A DNA stretch of 64,000 nucleotides from JBGSMX01 sp963790405 (GCA_963790405.1 CAWBOJ010000003.1:248001-312000); one strand, 5' to 3'. Positions 53,490 through 62,283 are shown, numbered from the stretch's first letter. Made by a program: numbers and translations. The notes: a model not told the origin generated them from the letters alone.

Positions 53490-55304
53490 TCAGCTCGCCA
53501 GCAATGCCATGTCGTAGAAGGCCAAGGCGAGCACCAGGTAGACCGTCATGCCAAGTGCCGCGATACCGGTTGAGACCAGCGCCGAAGGCGCACGCCAACC
53601 GCTACCATCCGGCTTGAGCGCCAGGTAGGGGACGATGGCGCCGGCCGCTGCCATAAGCAGCACGGTGAGCGCGACAGCGAGGCCGATCGCGGCGCCGTCG
53701 GCGAGCGAGGCGCCGAACGCTTCGAGCATCCCGAAAGCGAGAAGTCCGCTGACGATGCCAAGGACGGCTCCGACTGCGGTGTCGATCGCGAGCTGTCGCC
53801 AGAAGCCGGGCCGTTCGTCTTGGCTTCCCGCGTCGATGAGCACTGCGAGCGAGTGAGAGGAGATGTCTTCGGACATTCGGATCACCAGGGGCAAGAACAA
53901 CACCGCCGAGGTGAACGCGGTGAGACGCTCCTGGAACAGGCTCAACACGAGCGCGGCACCGGCACCGAGCACGACCCACACGATGAGCCAGCTGCTCTTG
54001 CGCCCCAGCCAGCTGATGGCGCCTTTCTCCCACTGGCGCACGCTGCCGGTCGCGATCGCGAGGTCCTCGGCAGATTCCTCCTCCAAGACATCGAGCGCGT
54101 CGTCAATGGTCACAATACCCAGCAGCTGATCGGTCTCGTCGACCACCGGGATAGCGAGCAGGTCGTACTTGCTCATGGTCTCGGCGACGTCTTCTTGATC
54201 TTCATCGGCCAACACCTTGATGACATCGCGGTTGAGGAACTCCTCGACGCGTGTGCCCGGGGCGGACATGATCAGGTCTCGCAAGGAGATGACACCGGCG
54301 AGGCGACGATCTTCCTCGATCACGTAGATGTAGTAGATGCTCTCGTGCTCGGAGGCTTCGGAGCGCAGGAACTCGATGACCTGACTGACGGTCATGTCTT
54401 CGGTCACCGTCGTGACCTCGGGCGTCATGATGCCGCCGGCAGTGTTCTCTTTGTAGCCGAGGAGCTGACGAATCATTCCCGATTCCTGAACGCCCATCAG
54501 GCGCAGGAGTCGCTCGGCCTTGTCATACGACAGGTCGCCGATGACGTCGGCGGCGTCGTCGGGATCCATCAAGCCGAGGATGTCGGACGCACGCTGCGCC
54601 CCCAGGTCGTCGATGACGTCGGCCTGGAACTCGTCTTCGAGTTCGGAGATCGCTTCGGCTGCCTGAACGTTGTCGAGATGCTCGAAGACGCGCCCGCGCT
54701 GGGTCGCCGAGAGCTTCTCGAGGATGTCGGCCACGTCGGCAGGGTGCAGCTCGTGCAGACGCTTGTGGCTCACTGAGAGCTGCACGTGCGACAGGTCGCG
54801 GTCGAGCAGGTCCATGTAGTTCCAGGCGATAAGGTTCTCGCCGAGCTCTCGGCCCACCACGTGCGCGAAGCCCGCGGCCGTGCGCTCGAGCAACGGGTGG
54901 ATGCCACGCAGAATGCCGCGCAGTCCGACCTCTGCTCCCAGCAACCGCATCTGGTTCTTGGATTCGGAGAGCTTGAGGTCGTTGACGCGCACGACCTTCA
55001 TGCCGTGGGTATCGACGATTTGCTTGTTGAGCAGGTCGCGGTGGAGGAGAACCTCATCGGGCTGCAGGTAGCTGAAGCGGATGTCTTTGGCTGCGACGTT
55101 GAGCGCGATCCGCTCGCCGTCGAAGTCGTCTACGAACTTGCGCCACGACAGCATGAACGGCGTCTTGTCAGGGCCGAGGAACGCCAGGGATGTCACACGG
55201 GGGAAGACCTCACGCGTCGCGATGGCGATGTCGTTTATCGTGCCGATTTCTTCGCCGTTGGCGTCTTCAACCGGCTTGCCCAGCATCTGGGACAGGTAGA
55301 TCAT
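53490..55304 (-). CDS. mgtE: Magnesium transporter MgtE with N-terminal PRC barrel
   Basis: A 604-residue protein: PRC-barrel-like residues 1-80 (LGKPVEDANGEEIGTIND); MgtE N-domain (about 185-285; LHELHPADVADILEKLS); two CBS domains (about 290-410; TPEVTTVTEDMTVSQVIEF, VVDETDQLLGIVTIDDALDV); then five spans to the end. The family membrane part usually carries a PD motif at the pore; here it is divergent. Most MgtE proteins are about 450 residues; the extra part is the PRC barrel and the linker after it. The long M-box leader lies upstream, so it is expressed when Mg2+ is scarce. Confidence 0.9.
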   Translation of the reverse strand: MIYLSQMLGKPVEDANGEEIGTINDIAIATREVFPRVTSLAFLGPDKTPFMLSWRKFVDDFDGERIALNVAAKDIRFSYLQPDEVLLHRDLLNKQIVDTHGMKVVRVNDLKLSESKNQMRLLGAEVGLRGILRGIHPLLERTAAGFAHVVGRELGENLIAWNYMDLLDRDLSHVQLSVSHKRLHELHPADVADILEKLSATQRGRVFEHLDNVQAAEAISELEDEFQADVIDDLGAQRASDILGLMDPDDAADVIGDLSYDKAERLLRLMGVQESGMIRQLLGYKENTAGGIMTPEVTTVTEDMTVSQVIEFLRSEASEHESIYYIYVIEEDRRLAGVISLRDLIMSAPGTRVEEFLNRDVIKVLADEDQEDVAETMSKYDLLAIPVVDETDQLLGIVTIDDALDVLEEESAEDLAIATGSVRQWEKGAISWLGRKSSWLIVWVVLGAGAALVLSLFQERLTAFTSAVLFLPLVIRMSEDISSHSLAVLIDAGSQDERPGFWRQLAIDTAVGAVLGIVSGLLAFGMLEAFGASLADGAAIGLAVALTVLLMAAAGAIVPYLALKPDGSGWRAPSALVSTGIAALGMTVYLVLALAFYDMALLAS

Positions 55305-55413
55305 AGTTGCTCCCTGCTTGAGGCCCCAGGCCCCTTGCAGTAAGGGAGCCAGGGCCTATGGACTTGAGGGTCTCACTCGGTCCCATTTCTCACGTCTACA
55401 GTGCAAGACGACA

Positions 55414-55449
55414 CGAAAAAGCCCCTGCGTCCGGATATCGACGAGGGGC
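55414..55449 (-). terminator. M-box-controlled intrinsic terminator
   Basis: On the minus strand GCCCCT (55449-55444) pairs with AGGGGC (55426-55421) across a longer loop with inner pairing, followed by TTTTT (55420-55416). It lies between the M-box aptamer and the mgtE start, as in known Mg2+ riboswitches. Confidence 0.8.
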
Positions 55450-55514
55450 AAAGAGAGCGTGCACGCCAAAGAACATCGGATTGCGCGTCTGCGCATCCGG
55501 TGACGGCTTTCGTC

Positions 55515-55700
55515 CCTCGTCTGAGGTTTTGGCACTGCACGACGTAGGGCGATCGACGAAATCGACGTCCCAGCCACATTAGCCGTCCCCTTAAGCCGGG
55601 GAAGGCTGTTATACCCATTGGCGTCTCTCGACATTTCCGGGCAGTGGCCTGTGTTCGAACAGGAGCCGCACCTTAACGGACAAAAGGCTACGGTTTTCGT
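55515..55700 (-). promoter_or_regulatory. M-box (ykoK) magnesium riboswitch
   Basis: Read on the minus strand, the sequence holds the conserved M-box blocks in order: GTTAAGGTGCGGCTCCTG, then ACTGCCCGGAAATGTC, AGACGCCAATGGGTATAACAG, and near the 3' side CAGTGCCAAAACCTC. These match the loop contacts that bind Mg2+ in the family. A terminator follows at 55449-55414 and mgtE at 55304. Mg2+ binding should favour the terminator and shut off mgtE and the Nramp-like gene. Confidence 0.93.
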
Positions 55701-55739
55701 GTTGTCAACGCCCGCTCGTCTCCGACACGGGCACCGACG

Positions 55740-55769
55740 ATTGTAGGCCTTTGGGCAGGGCGAACGCAA
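55740..55769 (-). promoter_or_regulatory. Candidate promoter of the M-box/mgtE transcript
   Basis: On the minus strand TTGCGT (55769-55764) and TACAAT (55745-55740) are spaced by 18 bases, just upstream of the M-box. The start would be near 55733. Confidence 0.5.
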
Positions 55770-55900
55770 ACCGGTGGGCGATGCGGACGGTGAGCCGCCG
55801 TGTCGTAGATAGGGCTTCTAGGCCGTTCGAATCAGCAGGTGCTGTGCGCAATGGATCAGCCCGGTGCCATCAGATCACCTCAAACCCGGGAGCGGCGCAT

Positions 55901-55920
55901 TTCCTATAGATTCCTATAGA
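55901..55920. repeat. Tandem 10-bp repeat, possible operator
   Basis: TTCCTATAGA occurs twice without a gap, ending 16 bases before the ATG at 55937; a related CTATCAT follows. It overlaps the likely promoter of the HTH-nucleotidyltransferase gene, whose product has its own DNA-binding domain. Confidence 0.6.
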
Positions 55921-55936
55921 ATGCTATCATTGCCTC

Positions 55937-56743
55937 ATGGATGAGCTCTGGGATATCTCGCGCGTTGCGTCCTATCTGGGCGTGAGTGAGCGCACGATCT
56001 ATAACCGCGTGCGGGGTGGTGAACTGCCGGCGATAAAGATCGGGCGGCTGTGGCGTGTGCGAGAAAGCGACTTGCGCGCGTGGCTTGGCGAGCCCGCCGC
56101 GTCGACGGTCGCCAGAAACGACACCACTCCGGGCCCCTACCCGCTCGAGCCGATCTCGGTGCAGCCGGATTTCGCGGCAGAACCGGGTGCAGTTCCCCAG
56201 CGCGCGGAGCTCGATGCGCTTCTGGCGGAGGTGTCGGACCCACTTGTGCGGCGGATGCTCTTCGTCGCGCTGCTCGGCAAGGGCGTGTCCGCATTGGGGT
56301 GGCGCGCACCCGTGGTCGTCGGGGGCCATGCGGTGCAGTACTACACCGCGGGCGACTACCCTACCGTCGACATCGATCTGGCGGGCTCCTCGGAACCGAT
56401 AGCCATGGTCCTCGACTCGTGGGGATTCGAACGGGAAGGTCGGCACTGGTACGACGTGGATCTCAACCTGGTCGTCGAGGTGCCCGGCGGTCAACTCGAT
56501 CCCGATGCCTCGGCGCATGTGGTCGGCGTGACCGTACGCGGACTCACCGCCTATGTGCTGGGGATCGAAGATCTCATCGTCGACCGGCTCTCGGCATGCG
56601 TCTTCTGGGACGATCCAGAGTCATGTCTGTGGGCTGGAGTACTCCTGAGCGTCGCCGATGAGATCGATGAGGAGTATCTCGAGCGCACCGCACTGAAGGC
56701 CAGCGTTGCCGACAAGCTTCGCGAACTGCGTGAGGGGGCGTGA
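55937..56743 (+). CDS. Excisionase-like HTH fused to a nucleotidyltransferase-like domain
   Basis: A 268-residue protein. Residues 1-52 are a MerR/excisionase-type HTH_17 (ISRVASYLGVSERTIYNRVR, IGRLWRVRESDLRAWL). Residues about 95-265 resemble the DUF6036/AbiEii-like nucleotidyltransferase superfamily: VVVGGHAVQYYTAGDYPTVDIDLA with the catalytic-type DxD, and a late GIEDLIVDRLSACVFW helix. Such proteins appear in toxin-antitoxin and abortive-infection pairs. A small basic protein follows with one shared base. The tandem repeats before the gene suggest self-repression. Confidence 0.8.
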   Translation: MDELWDISRVASYLGVSERTIYNRVRGGELPAIKIGRLWRVRESDLRAWLGEPAASTVARNDTTPGPYPLEPISVQPDFAAEPGAVPQRAELDALLAEVSDPLVRRMLFVALLGKGVSALGWRAPVVVGGHAVQYYTAGDYPTVDIDLAGSSEPIAMVLDSWGFEREGRHWYDVDLNLVVEVPGGQLDPDASAHVVGVTVRGLTAYVLGIEDLIVDRLSACVFWDDPESCLWAGVLLSVADEIDEEYLERTALKASVADKLRELREGA

Positions 56744-56967
56744 TGGGACGTACGGTCGATCTCGAGCAGTGGCGTGCGTCCCAGCGCGTGCGTACCCGGC
56801 TCATGGCTCAGCTTGCCGGTACGAAGGATCGCAAACGGCGCAGGCCGAGAGACCCCGTGGAGGCCAGACTGCTCGAACGCTCGGCTGTTGCTGCGGTTGC
56901 ACGTCGCAAGGCCGAGGGGCGGCTCGTGCGGTTTGCGTCGCGTCGCTACGAGCTGCGGGTGAAGTAG
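56743..56967 (+). CDS. Small basic protein paired with the nucleotidyltransferase
   Basis: A 74-residue, strongly basic protein (KDRKRRRPRD, RRKAEGRLVRFASRRYEL) without a recognised fold, probably mostly helical. Its ATG shares a base with the TGA of the previous gene, so the two are cotranslated. It could be the partner antitoxin or toxin, or an RNA-binding cofactor; sequence alone does not tell. Confidence 0.65.
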   Translation: MGRTVDLEQWRASQRVRTRLMAQLAGTKDRKRRRPRDPVEARLLERSAVAAVARRKAEGRLVRFASRRYELRVK

Positions 56968-57002
56968 AGTCGGGTCGCCGGTAGAAGGGCGTGCCTGATT
57001 CG

Positions 57003-57887
57003 CTACGCTCGTGCGGCAAGCCAGGCGCTGGCGAACTCCGCCCAGCCGTCGCCTCGCAAGCCCGCTACTGCGGTGACGTTCGGACGTCCCGCGACTGCGT
57101 CGAGGACTCGCGGATCGTCAAGCGCGTTGCCCACGAGCGCCATCAATCCAACCGTGTCGGCCATCTCGACATCGGTCGCCGAATCACCGATCGCGAGGGC
57201 ATCGGCACGCGCTAGTCCTCGGCGGGACAGGTCCTGCGCGACGGCCACGGTTTTCGAAACGCCGGCAGGCGCCAGGTGGTACGCATGGATCTCGTCGATG
57301 TCGACGAGCGTCGTGTGCGGCGGGTGGATGATTCCGTTGTCAACGAGTTGCACGGGCAGCTCGAGTGCGGCCAGTTCGTCGCGCACGACGGCGCGTCCAC
57401 GTTGCCGCGCAATACGTAGGTCGCCTCACGGTTGAGGTGGTGCGGCGCGTGGTCCTCGAGTCTGCCGGGGAAGGCAGCGCGCAAGACATCAAGCGCCCCG
57501 ACGCGCGCGATTGCAGCAAAGGGGGTCTCGTCGGGGAGGAGCGCGTCATCCGGCCAGTCGCCCGTGTTGTAGATCGGGTCCGCTCCGCGGTCGGGGACGA
57601 TGACACAGCCCAGCTCGGCGATGAAGCCGCGCCATCCGAGAAGCCGTGCTACCTCGGCGAGTTGGATGCGGTTGCGCCCCGAGCAGATCACTACAGGCAG
57701 CCTCGCCTCGTTGACGCGCACGATCGCCGAGACGGTGGTAGTAGAGAAGCCGCCGTCACCATCCACCAGCACCGAGCCGCCTTGCCCGAGCAGCGTTCCG
57801 TCGAGGTCGGTGTAGAGGATGCGAGCGCGACCGAACGTATCTTCGGCGAGCGGATGGTCGTTGATGAAGGGGATAGCGGGGTTCAAA
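57003..57887 (-). CDS. HAD-superfamily phosphatase, MPGP/Cof-like (frameshifted)
   Basis: One gene in two frames: TTG 57887 (GAGGAG seven bases upstream) to about 57398, then to 57003. Motif I is YTDLDGTLL, motif II VVICSGR, the lysine of motif III is VSKTVAVAQ, motif IV is IGDSATDVEMAD. The cap is of the C2B type as in mannosyl-3-phosphoglycerate phosphatases. Near 57398 the frame turns from LRGNVDA to nonsense, and the other frame continues as VRDELAALELPVQ; one missing base there restores it. The sugar phosphate substrate is unknown. Confidence 0.85.
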
Positions 57888-58026
57888 TCGAGACTCCTCG
57901 GCAGGCTATCTTCGTCACGTGATTCTACCGCAGAGAGGCTCCGCAGACGTGCGTCGGGACGACGTTCGCGGTATAACGGAATACGCCTTGTGTGATGCCG
58001 GTCAACGGGGTGGGAGGTTGTCACGT

Positions 58027-58635
58027 ATGGAGATGGACGAGTTCGATATGCCATATCCGCAGTATCGCTGCCCGCAATGCGGGCGGGATCTGCCGCTTAA
58101 CGAGGCTCGCCTCACGGTGACGTGCGCGACGCACCAGCCGGAGGACGACCTCGCATTCGTCGTGCGTGAGGCCAAGCCAGCGGATCGTCATGGGATTGAA
58201 GAGATCTGCGATCGTGCGCTTGGCGAGACTGAGATCGATGCTTTCGGCCGCACGTTCGACGTCATGACCGACGTGAATTTCATCGCGGACATCCACGACG
58301 AGCTCGGGGGCCTTCTGTCGCTCTCCATCGATCGCGGCGAAGGCGTCATTGTGCTGCTGTCGGTCTATCCGGACTGGCAGGGCAAAGGGGTGGGCTCGGC
58401 CCTGTTGCGCGCGGCGATGTTGTACGCGCGCGAACACGGGTTGCCGATCCTGCGCCTCGCTGTCTCCAACGATGACATCCCGCTACTCTACTTCTACCAG
58501 CGTCATGGCTTCGTCATCACCGATATTGACGTGGGCAGCCTCGTCGACGACGCGGGAACGGCCGTGGCCGGCTTCTCCGGCATTCCGTCGCGGGATGAGA
58601 TTCGCCTGCACCGACCCGTCGGCGAACGCCGCTGA
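58027..58635 (+). CDS. GNAT acetyltransferase with N-terminal zinc-ribbon-like segment
   Basis: A 202-residue protein; ATG at 58027 follows GGGAGG. The first 40 residues hold CPQCGRDLPLNEARLTVTCATH, a treble-clef or zinc-ribbon-like set of Cys/His. The rest is a GNAT domain: VIVLLSVYPDWQGKGVGSALL is the acetyl-CoA site and LLYFYQRHGFVITD the last motif. The substrate is unknown. Starts 139 bases after the divergent HAD gene. Confidence 0.83.
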   Translation: MEMDEFDMPYPQYRCPQCGRDLPLNEARLTVTCATHQPEDDLAFVVREAKPADRHGIEEICDRALGETEIDAFGRTFDVMTDVNFIADIHDELGGLLSLSIDRGEGVIVLLSVYPDWQGKGVGSALLRAAMLYAREHGLPILRLAVSNDDIPLLYFYQRHGFVITDIDVGSLVDDAGTAVAGFSGIPSRDEIRLHRPVGERR

Positions 58636-58668
58636 CGCTTCCCGCAACCTTGTGAAAGGACCGCACGA

Positions 58669-59652
58669 ATGACCGCACGCCGACTGATTGTTGCGCTGAC
58701 AGTGTTTGTGTTGCTCGCAGTCCCGCTATTCGGGTGCACGTCTGGAAACGAACCGGCCGACGAACCGGCCGATGCCGAGCTGCGGGCCATACGTATCGGT
58801 GCGCTGCCTACCGAAGACACGCTGCCTCTCTGGGCCGCCGAGGAGCTGGGCTTGTTCGCCGATGCGGGCTTGAACGACGTCGAGATCGTGACGTTCCAGG
58901 CTGCAGCCGAGCGCGATACGGCGTTCGCGGCCGGCGAGATCGATGGCTTCATGGGCGACATCATCGCCGCTGCCCAGCTCGAGGCCGCCGGGATTCCCGT
59001 GACCATCGGTACGGTCATGCTCGGCGCCACGCCGGCAGAGGGCCGCTTCGGCATCGTGGCCTCGCCCGAGGCCGCCTACAACGACATCACTGCACTGGCC
59101 CAGGTTCCGGTCGGGACGTCCTCGGCGACGATTCAAGAGTACGTTGTCGACGGGCTCATGCGTCAGGCCGGCATGGCTCAAGACGATGTCGTCATCGAGC
59201 AGGTCGACAAGGTGCCGGTCCGCTACGACCTGGTCATGAACGGCCAGCTCGAGGCCGCTGCGCTTCCCGAGCCGCTGCTCACGCTTGCCGAGCAGGGCGG
59301 TGCGACGCTGCTGGCCGACGACACGACCGGCGAGAACCTCTCGCAGACCGTGCTCGTATTCAGCGACGATTACCTCACTGCGCCCGGCGGTATCGAGACG
59401 CTGACCGTGCTGCTCGGCGTGTGGGACGAGGGCGCGGCTGCGGTCAACGCCGATCCGGACTCATGGCGCGACACGCTCGTTGAGAAGGCTCGCCTGCCCG
59501 AGCCGATCAAGGACATCTATCGCGTGAACACGTATCCCGAGCATCAAGTGCCGACCGAGGCTCAGGTCGAGTCCGTGCTCGAGTGGATGACCGAGAAGGG
59601 CTATCTGGATAAGACGCTCACGTACGAAGACCTCGTCTTGATCACCCCGTAG
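58669..59652 (+). CDS. ABC importer substrate-binding lipoprotein (NMT1/SsuA-like)
   Basis: A 327-residue lipoprotein; the signal peptide ends at the lipobox LFGC. The mature part is a type II periplasmic-binding fold of the NMT1/THI5-like group: IRIGALPTEDTLPLWAAEELGLF at the start, AFAAGEIDGFMGD, and QVPVGTSSATIQEYVVD. Relatives bind sulfonates, nitrate, bicarbonate or pyrimidine precursors. It heads an operon with an ATPase (5 bases) and a permease. Confidence 0.88.
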   Translation: MTARRLIVALTVFVLLAVPLFGCTSGNEPADEPADAELRAIRIGALPTEDTLPLWAAEELGLFADAGLNDVEIVTFQAAAERDTAFAAGEIDGFMGDIIAAAQLEAAGIPVTIGTVMLGATPAEGRFGIVASPEAAYNDITALAQVPVGTSSATIQEYVVDGLMRQAGMAQDDVVIEQVDKVPVRYDLVMNGQLEAAALPEPLLTLAEQGGATLLADDTTGENLSQTVLVFSDDYLTAPGGIETLTVLLGVWDEGAAAVNADPDSWRDTLVEKARLPEPIKDIYRVNTYPEHQVPTEAQVESVLEWMTEKGYLDKTLTYEDLVLITP

Positions 59653-59657
59653 GGACG

Positions 59658-60464
59658 ATGGCGGTGGCGAGTCTCGAGTTCAGAGGCGTCTCCCACATCT
59701 ACGCCGGGACAGGGCGCGATGTTCGTGCGCTCGATTCGCTTGGGCTCGCCGTCGATGACGGTGAGCCCGTCGCGGTTATCGGGCCCTCAGGGTGCGGCAA
59801 GTCGACGATGCTACTGCTCGCCGCCGGAATGCTCACGCCGAGCGAAGGCGAAGTGCTCGTCGCCGGCTCGCGCGTCGAGGGTCCACGCCTCAAGACCGCG
59901 CTCATCTTGCAGGAGTACGGTCTGCTGCCCTGGAAGACCGCGCTGCACAACGCGGCGTTGGGACTCGAGATTCGCGGTCTGCCGCGTGGCGAGGTGCGCG
60001 AACGCGCGCTGGCATCGCTGGATCGCGTGGGACTTGCGGAGTTCGCCGATGTCTACCCCGGCGAGCTGTCAGGCGGCATGCGGCAGCGGCTGGGTCTGGC
60101 GCGCGCGCTGGCCCTCGATGCCGATCTGCTGCTCATGGACGAGCCGCTCTCGGCGCTCGACGCACTCACCCGCGAGGACCTTCAAGACGTGCTCCTCGAG
60201 CTGTGGCGCTCGCGTGGGCATGCCGCCGTTCTCGTGACGCACTCGATCGAAGAGGCGGTGTTTCTCGGCAGGCGCATCATCGTAATGTCTCCGCGCCCGG
60301 GCACCGTCGCAGCACTCATCGATAACGCGGAGATGGGCGAGCGCTCGTACCGCAATACCTCGGCGTTCTACGAGCAGTGCGCGCGGGTGCGTACCCTGCT
60401 TGCCGAGGAAGGCGCGGTCGGGGCGGTCATCGGCGTTACTGCTTCCGAGGGGGCGCAGCCATGA
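59658..60464 (+). CDS. ABC importer ATP-binding protein (SsuB/TauB-like)
   Basis: A 268-residue ATPase. Walker A is GPSGCGKST, signature LSGGMRQR, Walker B LLLMDEPLSALD, H-loop VTHSIEEAVFL, as in nitrate/sulfonate/taurine importers. The Q-loop LILQEYGLLPW is typical of the group. ATGA overlap with the permease gene. Confidence 0.92.
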   Translation: MAVASLEFRGVSHIYAGTGRDVRALDSLGLAVDDGEPVAVIGPSGCGKSTMLLLAAGMLTPSEGEVLVAGSRVEGPRLKTALILQEYGLLPWKTALHNAALGLEIRGLPRGEVRERALASLDRVGLAEFADVYPGELSGGMRQRLGLARALALDADLLLMDEPLSALDALTREDLQDVLLELWRSRGHAAVLVTHSIEEAVFLGRRIIVMSPRPGTVAALIDNAEMGERSYRNTSAFYEQCARVRTLLAEEGAVGAVIGVTASEGAQP

Positions 60465-61217
60465 GTTCGCGGCTGCGACACGTCCTGGGCTACGTCGGAG
60501 CCTCGCTCGTGCTCCTGCTCGGGTGGCAGCTGCTGGCGATGGCGATCGCGTCGCCGGCTCTGCCGGAGCCCGGGGCGGCGTTCGCGGAGTTTGCGCGCAC
60601 GCTCACATCCGACCTGCTCGGCGAGGCGGCTGTGAGCACGTGGCGCGCGGTGGCGGCGCTGCTGCTCGGGACGTTGCTGGCCGTGCCGCTCGGGCTTGCG
60701 ATCGGACGCTCGCCGCGGCTGGACGCGGTGGCCGCGCCGATGATCTTCCTCACGTATCCGGTGCCCAAGGTCGTGTTCCTGCCGGTGCTGCTGGTGCTGC
60801 TCGGCCTCGGGCGATCTGTCCAAGATCGGGCTGATCACGCTCATCGTGTTCTTCCAGATCCTCGTGACCTCGCGCGACGCGGCGCGGGCGATCCCGCCCG
60901 CTTCGGTGCTGTCGGTGCGATCGCTGGGCGCCGGTCGCATGCAGGTCTTCAGGCACGTGGTCGTGCCTGCCGCGCTACCCGAGATCTTCACCGCGCTGCG
61001 TATCGGCACCGGCACCGCGATCGCGGTGCTCTTCCTGGCCGAGTCGGTCGCGGGCACCTCGGGTCTGGGCTACTACATCGTCGACGCGTGGGGCCGTATC
61101 GACTACAACGCGATGTTCGCGGGCATTCTGGCGATGGCGATTCTCGGCGTTGTGCTCTACGAGGTGCTCGATGCGCTCGAGTCGCGTTTGTGCCGCTGGA
61201 CGCGGGCGCAGGGGTAG
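60461..61217 (+). CDS. ABC importer permease (SsuC-like, frameshifted)
   Basis: One gene in two frames: ATG 60461 to about 60815, then to 61217. A first span (about 8-28), then TWRAVAALLLGTLLAVPLGLAIGRS, TYPVPKVVFLPVLLVLLGLG; the other frame continues KIGLITLIVFFQILVTSRDAA and LGAGRMQVFRHVVVPAALPEIFTAL, the EAA loop that docks to the ATPase. Removing one G from the GGG near 60812 joins them (LGLGDLSKIG). Six spans in all. Confidence 0.88.
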
Positions 61218-61272
61218 GACGCACCCTTCCCGGGGAATACCTTCTGCATATGGGGTGCTACCGGGGAGGGGT

Positions 61273-61890
61273 ATGTTTCGCGACAGACGTGACGCCGGAA
61301 GGATGCTTGCCGAGGAACTCGCCGAGTTCGCGAAATTGGACGACGTGGTGGTCTATGGCATTCCCCGCGGTGGAGTGATCGTGGCCAAGGAGGTCGCCGA
61401 GCGACTCGAGCTGCCGCTTGACGTGGTCATCGCGAGCAAGATCGGCGCGCCCGGCAATCCCGAATACGCTATCGGAGCCGTGGATCCCGACGGCGAGATC
61501 ACACACAACGAGTTCTCGGAGTACTCGCTTTCAGAGCTGGCTCACCTGGGACGTGAGGCGCGCGAGAAGATCGCGGCCAGACTCGAGTTGTATCGAGCCG
61601 GGGCAGCAGCCACGTCTGCCAAGGGCAAAACCGCCATTCTCGTCGACGATGGAATCGCGACTGGTCTCACCACGATGGCTGCAGCTGACTACCTCTATCA
61701 TCACGGCGCTACAGAGGTCATTGTGGCTGTTCCGGTCGTGGCAGCCGACACTGCCGATGCGCTTCGCGATCAGGTCGATGACGTGATCGCTATCGAAGAG
61801 CCCCAGGTGTTCTATGCGGTGGGCCAGTTCTACGATCACTTCGAGCAGACGAGCGACGACGAGGTGATGGCCGCTCTGATCGGGCGGTAG
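61273..61890 (+). CDS. Type I phosphoribosyltransferase
   Basis: A 205-residue protein from ATG 61273 behind GGGGAGGGG. Features: VVVYGIPRGGVIVAKEVAERL and the PRPP loop AILVDDGIATGLTTMAAA. The layout fits the stand-alone phosphoribosyltransferases (COG1926) often found in environmental bacteria, with an unknown base as acceptor. It follows the ABC importer by 55 bases and could act on the imported compound. Confidence 0.88.
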   Translation: MFRDRRDAGRMLAEELAEFAKLDDVVVYGIPRGGVIVAKEVAERLELPLDVVIASKIGAPGNPEYAIGAVDPDGEITHNEFSEYSLSELAHLGREAREKIAARLELYRAGAAATSAKGKTAILVDDGIATGLTTMAAADYLYHHGATEVIVAVPVVAADTADALRDQVDDVIAIEEPQVFYAVGQFYDHFEQTSDDEVMAALIGR

Positions 61891-62001
61891 CGTCACTGCA
61901 CGGCACGCAATTACCTCATTCCGAGTACCCCGACCATTCTGCAGCGCGTTACAGAAGGTGGAGCTGGCAAACGTACGCGTTGCAACGAAAGGGGCACGGA
62001 G

Positions 62002-62233
62002 ATGGGCAGCATGGCAGTAAGGCGGATCGTTGTACTGATTGCGCTGGTCGCACTACTCACGCTGAGCGTGGTGGCTATTGCATCGCCGTTCCCGGTTCAG
62101 TCCCGGTCCTGCAGTGAACGCCGGCGACTGCGTGCCCGACGGTAGTGGGCTCGACTCACCGTTCGGCACAATTGGCGGTATCGGTCCGGCACCGAACTCG
62201 GGCGACGGCATTCCGGACGGAAGCGGTTTCTAG
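62002..62233 (+). CDS. Small secreted Gly/Asp-rich peptide (frameshifted)
   Basis: ATG at 62002, behind AAAGGGG. A signal peptide (VLIALVALLTLSVVAIA) is read in the first frame, which then turns to Arg-rich nonsense; the next frame from about 62099 reads AVNAGDCVPDGSGLDSP ... NSGDGIPDGSGF and stops at 62231. One extra base near 62100 explains the break. The mature part of about 45 residues has two related copies of GDxxPDGSG, one with a single cysteine. I know no family. A strong terminator follows 50 bases later. Confidence 0.5.
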
Positions 62234-62283
62234 ATACTTCCGGACAGCTGGCCAGGGGGCCGGATGTCCGTGGAGAACGAGAA

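Noticed and set aside
60461..61217. Programmed ribosomal frameshifting as the cause of the broken frames
   Set aside because: The breaks lie in unrelated genes, lack a common slippery heptamer with a downstream structure, and go in both directions.
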